The notes: generated by a model from the sequence alone, not told the origin. DNA of 64,000 bases from Azorhizobium oxalatiphilum (GCF_014635325.1 NZ_BMCT01000009.1:1-64000), one strand, 5' to 3'; shown: positions 45,291 to 53,778, counted from the stretch's first letter. Numbers and translations are program-made.

Positions 45291-48200
45291 CCTGCCCCCC
45301 GGATTTTCGTTGGACCCGGTGCAGTCGGCCGGGCCGCCCGTTTCCTATCCGGCTCTAACCGGCGGGTCTGGCACGGCTGACCTGCCGCCCGGCTTCACGC
45401 TGGACGAGCCGGAAGGTAACGGCATCGACACGATGTCCGGTTTCAATGCTGCCTTTCAGGGGCTTCCCGACGCGCCCACGCCGCCGAAGACCGGCACTTG
45501 GAACAACGCAACGGCCGGCCTTAATGAAGCCATCTACACGGTGGCCGGCGCTCCGGTGGATTTGGCGCGTGGCGCGATTAATCTCGGCATTCGTGGCGTC
45601 AACGCCGCGACTGGCAGTGAAGTGCCGCCGCTGTATCCCGGCGTCGGGGGCAGCGAATGGTTTGCACGCCAGTTCGAGCGCGTCGGTGTGAACAATCCGG
45701 CTGATGTGCAGCCGGCAAATTCTGGAGAGCGTGTTGCTCGCGCTGCGGGGCAGGGCGTCGGTTATGCCATCGCCCCCGAAGCGGCACTTGCTGGGCTGAC
45801 GCGAGCGGGCGCTGTTGCCCCAGCTGCTGGCGAAGTCCTTGGTAAGGTGTTGGGGCGCTCGGCTACGGCTGGCGACGTGGCCGCGAACGCGATTGTCGGC
45901 GGCGTGAGCGGCGCGGGTGCGGGAACGGCCGGTGAGGTTCTGCCAGAGGAGTACCGGCCCCTTGCGGAGACGGTCGGCGGATTGCTCGGCGGCGTAGCTG
46001 GAGCGGGGGCCGTCGCTCTCCCCGGCGCGGCGCGTGAGGCTGGTCGCGTGGTGGGCGAGTTCTCCGCGCCCCTTACCGCATCCGGGCGCCAGCAGATGGC
46101 GGCGAACACTCTCCGCTCTGCGGCTACGGATCTGCCGCTGGCGCGTGAGGCGCTGGAAAATGCGCCGGTCGAACTGGTGGGGGGCTCAAGGCCGACGACC
46201 TTCCAGATGACCGGAGACATGGGGTTGGGTGGGCTTGAGCGTGTGGCGGCCACGCGCGCTCCAGAGGCCTTCAATGCGCGGCGCGCCGAGCAGAACTCGG
46301 CCCGCGTTGGCGCTTTGGAAGGCATCCAGCCCGGCGGCCATGCAGAAGCGGTGGTTGGCACTCTCCGCCAGACGCTAGCCGATATCGATGCTGCCACAGG
46401 CGCGGCCGAGTCTCTCGCTCTGCGCCGGGCGCGTAGCGCAACGCACGATTTGGGCGCAACTGGAACTCCTGAGGGCTACGGCGCTGACATGGCAGCGATG
46501 GCGCAGCCCCGCGTCGATCAAGCGCGCGCGGCTGCGCAGGGCTCTGTGGACGCGCTCGGCGGACGCGGCACGCCGGAAGGCTACGGCGCACAGGCCCGTG
46601 AGGCTCTGTCATCGGCCCGGCAAGAGGCCAAGGTGCGCGAGGACGCTCTGTGGGACGCGGTGGACCCCGGCGGGACCCTGAACCTTCCGGCTGGCGGCAC
46701 GCGGGAAGCGGTGATCGCTATCCTGAAAGACCGCTCGCCGGCCGGGGCTCCGTTCAGCGCCGTCGAGAAACAGATGTTCCAGACGGCTCTCCGCTTCCGG
46801 GAGGTTATCCCGTTCAAGGATATCCGGGAGTTCCGGACGTGGCTCAACAACGCCATGTCGAAGGAGCTTTCCGAGAACGGCCGGACGCAGGCCTATGGCC
46901 GCATGTCCCGCGTGCGGGGAGCCGTCGAAAATGATATCGAGGGGGCTGTCGCCGCCCGAGCAGAGCAGGAAGCTCAAGCGATTGCCTCAGGCGCGATGCG
47001 CGAGGAGGATTCCCTTCTCTCGCTCCTAACCCGGTGGCGAGATGGTTGGCAGCAGCAACAGGCGTCTTGGGGAGCAACTGGCACCGCTGTTGGACCCGAT
47101 GGCACCGGGGGAGCGGGCGGCTTTTCTGGCGCACGCCGAGGAGCGAGCCAAGGCCGAGGGCAATTTTCAGATGCTGCGGGCGATCAGGGAGTATCTGGAA
47201 GGGACATTCCAGCCCAACCCGTCGAAGCCAACTTCGACGACGGAGCAGCCGGACGACTGAGCACGGCATCTGCCGCGACCCGCCAGCGTGCCCAGACTTT
47301 CGATGAAGGCTCGGTAGGACAGGCTCTCCAGCCAGGCAGCAGGCAGGACACGTATCGCCTCCGCGACGCCAACGTGCCGAGTCAGTTCTTCACCGGCGGC
47401 GCAGACAGCTTCCAGCGCATTCAGGAATTCCGCAAAGCTGCCGGCGACGGGGCCGCGCTCGTCACCCTGCGCGACTATGCGGTGTCCAGCCTGCGGCAGG
47501 CAGCGACGCGCCCGGATGGCACGCTAGACCCGAACCGCTACGCATCGTGGATGCGCCAGCACGCCAATGGCCTTCGTGCCTTCCCCGAACTGGTGAAGGA
47601 GATGGGCACTGCGGCGAAGGCCTCCCGCGCTCTCGATGAGGCGGCGCTGTTCCCGCAAGGCACGCTGAACAGCGAGGTCGGCGGTCAGGTCTTCAAGGCT
47701 GGCCCTACCGGCTACGAGGCAGCAACCCGCTTCATCAATGGCGTGGGCGACCAGCGGGCGCAGGCACTGGTTCAGGACTATGCGCTGTCTACCCTGCGAA
47801 AGGCGGCAGAGCTGCCCGATGGCACGCTAGACCCGTCCAAGGTGGCTCAGTGGCGCGCGAAGCACTCCGACGCGCTCCGGGCCCTCCCAGAGGTCGATCG
47901 GCTGCTGGCGGAACCTGTAAGGGCTGCAGAGGTCATGGCTCAAGCCGCCATCGACCGGAAAGTCGCGCTGGACCAGTTCCAGCAGGGGGCAGTGGGCAAG
48001 CTCCTCGGGATCGATGATCCGGCGGATGTGACGCGCACTATCGGCTCCTTGTTCGGCCGGCAGGACGCCGCGAAGCAAATGGCGCAACTCGCCAATCAGG
48101 TGAGGGCTAACCCGGAGGCCAAGGAAGGCCTTCGCAAAGCCGTGGTGGACTACATCAACGGCCGTTTCGTCTCGAACACAGAGGCAGGTACCAGCCAGCA

Positions 48201-48732
48201 GGGCTTGCTGAAGGCGGACCAGTTCCAGACCTTCGTCCGCCAGAACCGGCCGGCGCTGCGGCACGTCATGTCACAGGAGGAGATCAATCTCCTGAGCGCC
48301 ATCGCCGCGGACCTTCAGCGGGCCAATCGCTCCATCACCGCTGTTGAGCTGCCCGGTCAGTCGAACACGGCTCAGGATCTGGCCGGCATGGCGAAGCAGA
48401 GCCAGCAACCCATGTCGTGGCTCGGCCAGTTCGTTCTCCATGCAAGCACCATGGCTCCCGGTGCCGCCGCCGGCACGGCGCTGTTCGGCCCGGCCGGCAC
48501 GGTGCTCGGCGCCATAGGCGGAGGGGCCGCGGCCAAGACCATCGGTACCTTTCGCGCTCGCGGACTCGCTCAGGTGGATGACATCGTGAAGGAAGCGATG
48601 TTGAACCCGGAACTGGCGAAGACGCTGCTCGCACAGGCGCCGAGGAAGCCCACGCAGCGGGAGATGATCACCTTCCAGCAGAGGGTAATGCGGGCGCTTG
48701 GCGGCACGCAGGCAATCGAGGAGGACCGGTGA
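45280..48732 (+). CDS. Large phage internal virion / DNA-ejection-like protein
   Basis: 1150 aa. Starts with two copies of DLPPGF(S/T)LD (residues ~3 and ~33), a common opening of large virion proteins in alphaproteobacterial phages. Gly/Ala-rich hydrophobic stretches (about 150-260 and 1045-1090, e.g. TALFGPAGTVLGAIGGGAA) could insert in membranes. A middle section has GTPEGYGA twice. A tandem ~100-aa repeat carries DYA-S-LR-AA--PDGTLDP near residues 730 and 832. It probably travels with DNA into the host cell or forms a channel. It overlaps the previous gene by 11 bases and terS by one. Confidence 0.65.
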   Translation: MASDLPPGFSLDPVQSAGPPVSYPALTGGSGTADLPPGFTLDEPEGNGIDTMSGFNAAFQGLPDAPTPPKTGTWNNATAGLNEAIYTVAGAPVDLARGAINLGIRGVNAATGSEVPPLYPGVGGSEWFARQFERVGVNNPADVQPANSGERVARAAGQGVGYAIAPEAALAGLTRAGAVAPAAGEVLGKVLGRSATAGDVAANAIVGGVSGAGAGTAGEVLPEEYRPLAETVGGLLGGVAGAGAVALPGAAREAGRVVGEFSAPLTASGRQQMAANTLRSAATDLPLAREALENAPVELVGGSRPTTFQMTGDMGLGGLERVAATRAPEAFNARRAEQNSARVGALEGIQPGGHAEAVVGTLRQTLADIDAATGAAESLALRRARSATHDLGATGTPEGYGADMAAMAQPRVDQARAAAQGSVDALGGRGTPEGYGAQAREALSSARQEAKVREDALWDAVDPGGTLNLPAGGTREAVIAILKDRSPAGAPFSAVEKQMFQTALRFREVIPFKDIREFRTWLNNAMSKELSENGRTQAYGRMSRVRGAVENDIEGAVAARAEQEAQAIASGAMREEDSLLSLLTRWRDGWQQQQASWGATGTAVGPDGTGGAGGFSGARRGASQGRGQFSDAAGDQGVSGRDIPAQPVEANFDDGAAGRLSTASAATRQRAQTFDEGSVGQALQPGSRQDTYRLRDANVPSQFFTGGADSFQRIQEFRKAAGDGAALVTLRDYAVSSLRQAATRPDGTLDPNRYASWMRQHANGLRAFPELVKEMGTAAKASRALDEAALFPQGTLNSEVGGQVFKAGPTGYEAATRFINGVGDQRAQALVQDYALSTLRKAAELPDGTLDPSKVAQWRAKHSDALRALPEVDRLLAEPVRAAEVMAQAAIDRKVALDQFQQGAVGKLLGIDDPADVTRTIGSLFGRQDAAKQMAQLANQVRANPEAKEGLRKAVVDYINGRFVSNTEAGTSQQGLLKADQFQTFVRQNRPALRHVMSQEEINLLSAIAADLQRANRSITAVELPGQSNTAQDLAGMAKQSQQPMSWLGQFVLHASTMAPGAAAGTALFGPAGTVLGAIGGGAAAKTIGTFRARGLAQVDDIVKEAMLNPELAKTLLAQAPRKPTQREMITFQQRVMRALGGTQAIEEDR

Positions 48733-49157
48733 TGGCCGCCTTGTCCAATCCGCGATGGGAGCGCTTCGCCCAGGAACTCGCCAAGGGCAACACGGCTGAC
48801 GACGCCTATGCCCTTGCTGGCTATAGTCCTAACCGCCAGAACGCTCATCGGCTGATGACAAATGACGACGTGCGGAGTCGCGTGGCCGAGATTCAAGAGC
48901 GGGGTGCGATGCGCTCCGAGGTCACGGTGGCATCTCTTATCGCCGAAGCGGAGGAAGTGCGTCAGCGCGCCCTCGACGCGGGCCAGTTCGCACCGGCCAT
49001 CGCTGCCATTAAGGAGAAAGGCATCCTCTCCGGCATGCGGATCGAAAAGCAGGAGCGGAAGACTGTGGCAGACCTCCAGCGTCTCACCGATGCCGAATTG
49101 GAGGCCATCGTCGCCGCCGGCCCGCAGCCCACTCCGCCCGGCGGCCTCCCCCACTGA
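48732..49157 (+). CDS. terS: Terminase small subunit-like protein
   Basis: 141 aa. Helix-turn-helix start NPRWERFAQELAKGNTADDAYALAGYSPNRQNAHRLM, the usual TerS pattern, then MTNDDVRSRVAEIQERG and a helical oligomerisation region. TerS recognises pac/cos DNA and hands it to TerL. No TerL follows, which would be expected in a phage but not in a satellite that redirects a helper's packaging. Start shares a base with the stop of the ejection-like gene. Confidence 0.8.
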   Translation: MAALSNPRWERFAQELAKGNTADDAYALAGYSPNRQNAHRLMTNDDVRSRVAEIQERGAMRSEVTVASLIAEAEEVRQRALDAGQFAPAIAAIKEKGILSGMRIEKQERKTVADLQRLTDAELEAIVAAGPQPTPPGGLPH

Positions 49158-49171
49158 CCGCCGGAGCGAAC

Positions 49172-49441
49172 ATGGCAGCCCGCACCCGCAAGATCCGCCA
49201 CGATGACGAGACCCGAGCCAAGATCCAAGCCAGTCAGCTCGTAAATCGGCTGACAGACCATGTCCTTGGAAAGGTGGACATGACCTCGACGCAGGTCACG
49301 GCCGCGCTCGGGCTGCTGAAGAAGGCGCTCCCTGATCTAGCGGCCGTCGAACTCAGCGGAGAGACGACCATCCATCACGACGTCAGCGACCGGCCCATGA
49401 CTGAAGAGGAATGGGGAGCCCTTTACGGCACGCCTCATTGA
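49172..49441 (+). CDS. Small phage protein after terS
   Basis: 89 aa. The pattern IQASQLVNRLTDHVLGKVDMTSTQVTAALGLLKKALPDL is common in small proteins encoded between terS and terL in Rhizobiales prophages. Acidic tail TEEEWGALYG. Role unknown, possibly a packaging factor. The phage-like block ends here. Confidence 0.7.
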   Translation: MAARTRKIRHDDETRAKIQASQLVNRLTDHVLGKVDMTSTQVTAALGLLKKALPDLAAVELSGETTIHHDVSDRPMTEEEWGALYGTPH

Positions 49442-50010
49442 TTAGCTGCGCCCGCCTCCCAGGAGAGCGGGGCTCTTGTCGTGGCCTGCCCGCTTTCGCG
49501 CCATCGCCACCTATCGCTGCAACCCGCTGCACCGGTCCTGGTGGCCTATCGTGGCGGATCCGAGGGAGGTGGTGTGCCTGATCTCCGATCCGGTGGAGCC
49601 GTTGTTCCCTCAGTTTGAGGATGTCGAAAACGGGATGAGGCTGTCGGAGCGCTTGCTTTTCGTTCGCGGTGGATAATGGGGAGATAGACAATTAATGGGT
49701 TGTGCCGTCTCCTTACACACACAAAGCGCAGAACGTCAGCCATGATTCTGGTTGCACGTAATGCCCCATCACATCGCGAGGGCTCACAACGTCGGCTTGT
49801 GTGGTGACCTAGATCGATTGCTCGTGTAGGTGATCGACCCCTCCAAAAAATGCGCTCCGGAACGCGCATGGCGGAGTTGGGGTTGGGTTTAAAAATGGTC
49901 ACGGGATATTCACTGCCTGTTCACGCTTTGTTCCGGCATAATGAGCTCGATGAGAAGCGTCTATCGGTGTGACGATGTGCCTTGAGGTTCTAAGAGGTGA
50001 GGAGTGGAAA
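49442..50010. other. Break between phage-like and cargo halves of the island
   Basis: 569 bases where a large terminase would normally begin. An open frame of 66 codons (49476-49676) has no ribosome site or recognisable protein. A minus-strand terminator-like hairpin is at 49845-49869. GC content falls toward the right, into the AT-rich deaminase cassette. I read this as a deletion/insertion joint. Confidence 0.45.
49845..49869 (-). terminator. Terminator-like hairpin with no gene ahead of it
   Basis: On the minus strand: ATGCGC-GTTCCGGA-GCGCAT followed by six U's (stem 49850-49869). No minus-strand gene reads into it within about 960 bases, so its own gene was probably lost, or it shields the left half from antisense transcription. 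Confidence 0.55.
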
Positions 50011-50262
50011 ATGAGGCTTTCTGTAGCGACCATCAGCGATGGATTGCATCCGCTTGAGGCGGTGGTGGGTGTGAACACCACCGAAGGAAGTCAGCGCCTG
50101 GTTGTATCTCGCCGAGCCATCAATCAAAATAGTATTGAGGTCGGTCTGATTCGAAAGGATGGGGACCGGACTTTAGTTGAACTGCCGAGAGAAACTCAGA
50201 CCGGCGAATGGCGGGTTTGGGTGAACTCGTCGCAGCTGATACTTGAGAAGGTCCCAGCGTGA
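50011..50262 (+). CDS. Small protein coupled to dCTP deaminase, unknown function
   Basis: 83 aa, no family recognised. All-beta in appearance (LHPLEAVVGVNTTEG, EVGLIRKDGDRTLVELP, WRVWVNSSQLILEKV), ending where the next gene begins. GAGGAG lies 6-7 bases ahead of the ATG at 50011. The stop overlaps the dcd-like ATG by 4 bases. AT-rich compared with the rest of the window. It may be a regulator or partner of the deaminase. Confidence 0.6.
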   Translation: MRLSVATISDGLHPLEAVVGVNTTEGSQRLVVSRRAINQNSIEVGLIRKDGDRTLVELPRETQTGEWRVWVNSSQLILEKVPA

Positions 50263-50810
50263 TACTGACGGATCGAGAGATTTCCATAGCAATCAAGCGG
50301 GGGCAGATCACTATCGATCCGCCCCCGGACGAAAAGGCATTTAGCTCTACCAGCGTTGATCTGACGCTGGGGGAGACGATTGTGGAGTTTGACGTTAATC
50401 CAGGATACTTGAATGGGGCTATAGATCCCACTCATCCGGATTTTGATTTTAATACAGCTCTCTCTCAAATTTCTGAAAAAAAGACTATTTCCTCAAAGGG
50501 CTATGAGCTCGAACCGGGCAAGCTGATATTAGCATGGACGGTTGAAGAAGTGCGCTTACCAATAGATTCGCGCGTGGCGGCTAGAGTTGAAGGTAAAAGT
50601 TCTCTGGCTCGACTAGGGCTTTGCGTTCACCTTACAGCTCCTACTATCCATGCTGGATTCCAAGGTTATATTCAGCTTGAAGTTATTAATCATGGGCCGC
50701 GTAAAATTCTCTTGAAGCCCAGCATGCGGGTATGCCAGCTAATTTTTGAAACGACCTTGGGTACGCCTGAAAAAGGCTATTCGGGAAAATTCTTAGGTCA
50801 GACGAGCTGA
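50259..50810 (+). CDS. dcd: dCTP deaminase-like protein (island cargo)
   Basis: 183 aa, close to Dcd length. Family features: STSVDLTLG near residue 30, RVEGKSSLARLGL with the active-site Ser-Ser-Arg near 110, and the catalytic Glu in IQLEVINHGP. Deaminates dCTP to dUTP; on mobile elements such enzymes can also starve phages of dCTP. The housekeeping copy would lie elsewhere. It has the lowest GC of any gene here, and forms a tight two-gene unit with the small protein ahead of it. It is a possible defence gene or phage nucleotide gene; the sequence does not decide. Confidence 0.85.
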   Translation: MILTDREISIAIKRGQITIDPPPDEKAFSSTSVDLTLGETIVEFDVNPGYLNGAIDPTHPDFDFNTALSQISEKKTISSKGYELEPGKLILAWTVEEVRLPIDSRVAARVEGKSSLARLGLCVHLTAPTIHAGFQGYIQLEVINHGPRKILLKPSMRVCQLIFETTLGTPEKGYSGKFLGQTS

Positions 50811-50830
50811 TGCTGTCAGGTCGGTCAGTT

Positions 50831-51110
50831 CTAAATAGACTGATCAGATTTCGCGCCTCTTACAATGACGAATAACCGGCCATTTTCTAAGGGGCGCTGC
50901 AAGAACTTGGCGTCGTCCCACGGCGCGCTCATCCACAATGCCAGTTCCTCCGGCTCGATGAGGATCACCGGCATCGCCTTGGGGTGGACGCTGGCCACGG
51001 GCTCGGTGGTGAGGAAGCCATAGAGGTCTGTGGTGACCTCGCCCTCCTTCATCTTCCGAAGGCTGGTCCAGCTGGTCCAGATGCCGCCGAAGAAGAGAGG
51101 GGCCGCTCGT
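50831..51110 (-). pseudogene. SRAP (YedK/HMCES-like) gene, 3' fragment
   Basis: The last ~90 codons match the C-terminus of SRAP proteins: FFGGIWTSW, EVTTDLYGFLTTEPVASVHPKAMPVIL (pattern), and LALWMSAPWDDAKFLQRPL. The N-terminal half with the catalytic Cys2 and Asn, which crosslinks abasic sites, is gone. The frame stays open further to 51196, but that part shows no SRAP similarity. A deletion has joined it to unrelated DNA. Confidence 0.75.
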
Positions 51111-51211
51111 ATTCGACCGCAGTGCAGATGGCCGAGGGAAAATGAAGGAGTTGATTGATCAACCGGCTTTACGGGATGCCCTCCGATCATCATCATTTCA
51201 TTTTTCTGCCC

Positions 51212-51982
51212 TCAGCCGCTTCTAACGGCGATGATCACCAGCAGACATATGACGGTTATCATTCCCCACATGTAGGGAGTTAGCGCATCCCGTATGGCTC
51301 TCGCTGAACTGCGCGGCGCCTCCGCCGTCCTTTGCAGAAGGCGGTCATCAGTGTCGGTGGTGTGCGAGTGTTGATGCCCGGCTTTGGGGCCTTCCGTTGG
51401 AAGCTGATCTCCCCAGTTGATTGCGCCCAGCTCTCCGACCACATGGGCGCTCGTCCCATGCTTGCCGGGAAGGAGATGCCAAGGTGTTCGCTCGGCATGT
51501 GGGAAGGGAGACCAAGGCGCCCACATAGCTGCGCGAACGCCGAGCGACAGAACTTGGAGCCTTCCTTCGCGATACTCCTGATCGAGCTCGCTAAAGGTCT
51601 CTGCCGGCACGTAGCACTGTAGGTACCAGCACTCGGCAGACCGAGTTTCCCAATCTGCTGCTAGCCACCCTAGATCTGAACGCCATTCAATCCGTGCTTC
51701 GCTCGCCTCGGAAGGTGGCGCAGCCTGAATGCTGACCTCAAGCTTATCCGTTCGTGCGCTCAGACCTAACACCTGAACCGTGTCGTCGATGGCGCCATGT
51801 CCACGGATTTGCGTCCTTCTGGTTGCCGTCCCGGCGTACCGGTCGAGCGAGCTAAATCTAGATAGCCCCGTCACTCGGACATGGAGTGTTTTGACGGCCT
51901 CAATCTCCAGGCTCTGCTCTTCGCCGTCGAGAAAAACCTTCCCGTCGCGAACCTCGATCTTGATCTGTCGCTGACCTGACAT
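51212..51982 (-). CDS. Island protein with C-terminal membrane anchor
   Basis: 256 aa, no family recognised. Beta-rich body (residues ~1-170, starting with IKIEVRDGKVFLDGEE), a His/Asp/Thr-rich linker (HQHSHTTDTDDR, about 200-215) and a single hydrophobic helix at the extreme C-terminus (MITVICLLVIIAVRSG). Tail-anchored proteins of this design sometimes act in defence systems as membrane effectors, but nothing here proves it. The start at 51982 has GGGAG ahead. Confidence 0.55.
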   Translation of the reverse strand: MSGQRQIKIEVRDGKVFLDGEEQSLEIEAVKTLHVRVTGLSRFSSLDRYAGTATRRTQIRGHGAIDDTVQVLGLSARTDKLEVSIQAAPPSEASEARIEWRSDLGWLAADWETRSAECWYLQCYVPAETFSELDQEYREGRLQVLSLGVRAAMWAPWSPFPHAERTPWHLLPGKHGTSAHVVGELGAINWGDQLPTEGPKAGHQHSHTTDTDDRLLQRTAEAPRSSARAIRDALTPYMWGMITVICLLVIIAVRSG

Positions 51983-52061
51983 GCTTGACGGCTCCCACCC
52001 CTCCGACACCGCAAGATAAGCTCTAGTATGTAAACATGCCGGGTATGGGCAACGATGCCCT

Positions 52062-53027
52062 CTATCTTGGAGACCAGCCGGCTTCGCGCTTGCGCGGACA
52101 CAATGCCTCGTGAAGTACCGCCAGGTCCTGAAGGTTGGCACGGTGGTCGGATCGGAGATGAGGCGCGGCAATGCCGCTGCTCGAAAGAAGCTGCTGATCT
52201 CGCAACAGTGTCACGGCGGTGCTCAGCATTCTTTGCATCTGCTCTTCATCCATCCCGGTGCTGAACCTCTCGGCGGCCTCGCGGATGAGGCGCATCGAAG
52301 GAGTGACATCCGCAAAGGCTCGGGCAATGACGGCCCGCTTTGTCTCCTCGGCGAGAGCAGCAAACACGTCCGCCCGCACATGCTCTCTCCTGGTGGCCAG
52401 CTTGTAAGCACCTCGCTGGAAGCGCGGATCCAAGATGAGGTTGGCGTGAGCGGCCCAGCTGGATTGGAGCGCCGCATACTCGGTTTGATCGTGGAACTGC
52501 GAGCGGAGGCACTTCTTGGCGCTTGCGATGCTGATCGTTGGAACTTGGCGGCCTCCTCTCCTGCCTTGCATCTGCACCGGCGCAACGAAGAGGTCGACGA
52601 CTCCGCTTCCCTTCTCGTCGCAATCGTAGCGAAGGGCAAAGCAGCTATTTTCGCCGCACCATGTCTCGACCCAAGTCCACGCCTGGGAGACGAGGGCCAG
52701 CACTCTTTCATTGGCGCTAGAGTGGGCGCTCTCGCCCAGCTCGGTCAGCCATTCGTGAGAAATGATGGCCATCAGGTGCATGCCAACGGCGGCACCCTTC
52801 CGAAGCACAGCATGTGTTTGATCGAGATGCACGCGGTGAGCTGCGACGATGTCCAGCCCGCGGTCGCTGCCGGCAGCGGACCAAGCGATAGGAGGAATGT
52901 CCCGGACGACACGTGATCTGGCCTTCTCGTCGAGGCGCTTGCCGTGAGCTTCGGCGGCACCGAGCCCGCCATAGCCGTTTCCGAGATGTTTGAGGGGCTG
53001 ACAGCGGACGCAGGTAAGCAGGGCCAT
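52062..53027 (-). CDS. MobV/Pre-like plasmid recombination protein
   Basis: 321 aa. The pattern fits the chromosomal Pre/Mob (MobV) branch: AAEAHGKRLDEKARSRVV near the N-terminus, GAAVGMHLMAIISHEWLTE, and FALRYDCDEKGSGVVDLFVAPV followed by KKCLRSQF. Relaxases of this type nick DNA for mobilisation; those on islands without plasmids may be relics or help transfer. Short for the family. The ATG at 53027 has GAGGAG six bases ahead; the one at 53033 touches it. Confidence 0.65.
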   Translation of the reverse strand: MALLTCVRCQPLKHLGNGYGGLGAAEAHGKRLDEKARSRVVRDIPPIAWSAAGSDRGLDIVAAHRVHLDQTHAVLRKGAAVGMHLMAIISHEWLTELGESAHSSANERVLALVSQAWTWVETWCGENSCFALRYDCDEKGSGVVDLFVAPVQMQGRRGGRQVPTISIASAKKCLRSQFHDQTEYAALQSSWAAHANLILDPRFQRGAYKLATRREHVRADVFAALAEETKRAVIARAFADVTPSMRLIREAAERFSTGMDEEQMQRMLSTAVTLLRDQQLLSSSGIAAPHLRSDHRANLQDLAVLHEALCPRKREAGWSPR

Positions 53028-53105
53028 GGGCATCTCCTCATTGGGGATGCCTCACGCTATGGGCCGCCGATGAAAGGCACCCGTCCTAAAATCTGGGCGT
53101 CTCCC

Positions 53106-53339
53106 TCAGGCCCGATCCTTCAGCCTAACTCCCGGTCCGTGCCCGTTCTGGTCGATGAACAGGACACCCGCGCCTTCAAATGCCCGCTCGATCACATCAA
53201 GCGTTGAATTCCGGGGCTGAGATGCTCCCGCCTCGAACTGGCGGACCGTCACCACGCCTACGCGCGCCGCATCCGCGAGCTGTTGCTGCGACCAATCGAG
53301 AAGCGCGCGAGCAGCGCGGCATTGAGCTGGCGTGATCAT
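53106..53339 (-). CDS. XRE-family helix-turn-helix repressor
   Basis: 77 aa. TPAQCRAARALLDWSQQQLADAARVGVVTVRQFEAG is a classic Cro/CI-like HTH (residues ~3-40), with QPRNSTLDVIERAFEGAGV after it. Probably the repressor that keeps the element quiet. Divergent from the 53495 gene; the 155 bases between them hold three candidate operators. Confidence 0.9.
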   Translation of the reverse strand: MITPAQCRAARALLDWSQQQLADAARVGVVTVRQFEAGASQPRNSTLDVIERAFEGAGVLFIDQNGHGPGVRLKDRA

Positions 53340-53378
53340 GCTGCATGCATATCACGAGCAATCGCTGATCGCCATAAG

Positions 53379-53441
53379 TGTCGAAAATAGATTGAAACAT
53401 CCATAATCGTCGATTAACGTCACAACTGTCGAAAAACGACG
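53379..53441. promoter_or_regulatory. Candidate repressor operators (GTCGA motifs)
   Basis: Three related sites between the XRE gene and the divergent gene: TGTCGAAAA (53379-53387), GTCGATTAACG (53409-53419) and TGTCGAAAAACGACG (53427-53441), the last a perfect GTCG-AAAAA-CGAC palindrome. AT-rich spacers fit a divergent promoter pair. The placement resembles a phage immunity region. Confidence 0.55.
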
Positions 53442-53494
53442 GCTATGGCCTCTAGCCTGAAAAGTTAGGCAGAGCGCCGCATGGAGGTTCCCAC

Positions 53495-53767
53495 ATGGCC
53501 AACAAGCGCACCAGAGCGACTACGACCCTGCAAGTAATCGAGCCACTGGCGCTGTCTGACGTCTATGCCATGCATATTGTCAGCGTGACCGCCCTCGGCC
53601 CCCACATGAGCCGAGTGGCGTTCGGCGTCGAGGTCGACACGTTCGGTGAACGGGTGGTCGAGGTCGTGGCAAGGCTTATCCTACCCAATGAACTCGTCCC
53701 CAAGTTCGAGGTAGCCAACGCCCCCGAAAAGCTTCGCTTCGACATCTTTGAAATGACGGCTCAGTGA
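53495..53767 (+). CDS. Small island protein of unknown function
   Basis: 90 aa, no family recognised. Beta-rich (MHIVSVTALGPHMSRVAFGVEVDTF in style), likely soluble. TGGAGG precedes the ATG by about 8 bases. Next gene starts 12 bases after its stop. First gene to the right of the operator region, so it could be an antirepressor or control gene; no direct evidence. Confidence 0.55.
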   Translation: MANKRTRATTTLQVIEPLALSDVYAMHIVSVTALGPHMSRVAFGVEVDTFGERVVEVVARLILPNELVPKFEVANAPEKLRFDIFEMTAQ

Positions 53768-53778
53768 GGGAGGGCGAA

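Noticed and set aside
49447-49475. Hairpin after the small phage gene as a terminator
   Set aside because: Stem is imperfect by one base and is followed by CTCTTG rather than a U-run.
49476-49676. 66-codon frame after the phage block, as a possible terL remnant
   Set aside because: No ATPase or nuclease motif, no ribosome site; treated as noncoding joint.
51111-51196. Continuation of the SRAP gene to 51196
   Set aside because: Frame is open, but the residues show no SRAP similarity and the catalytic Cys2 start is missing.
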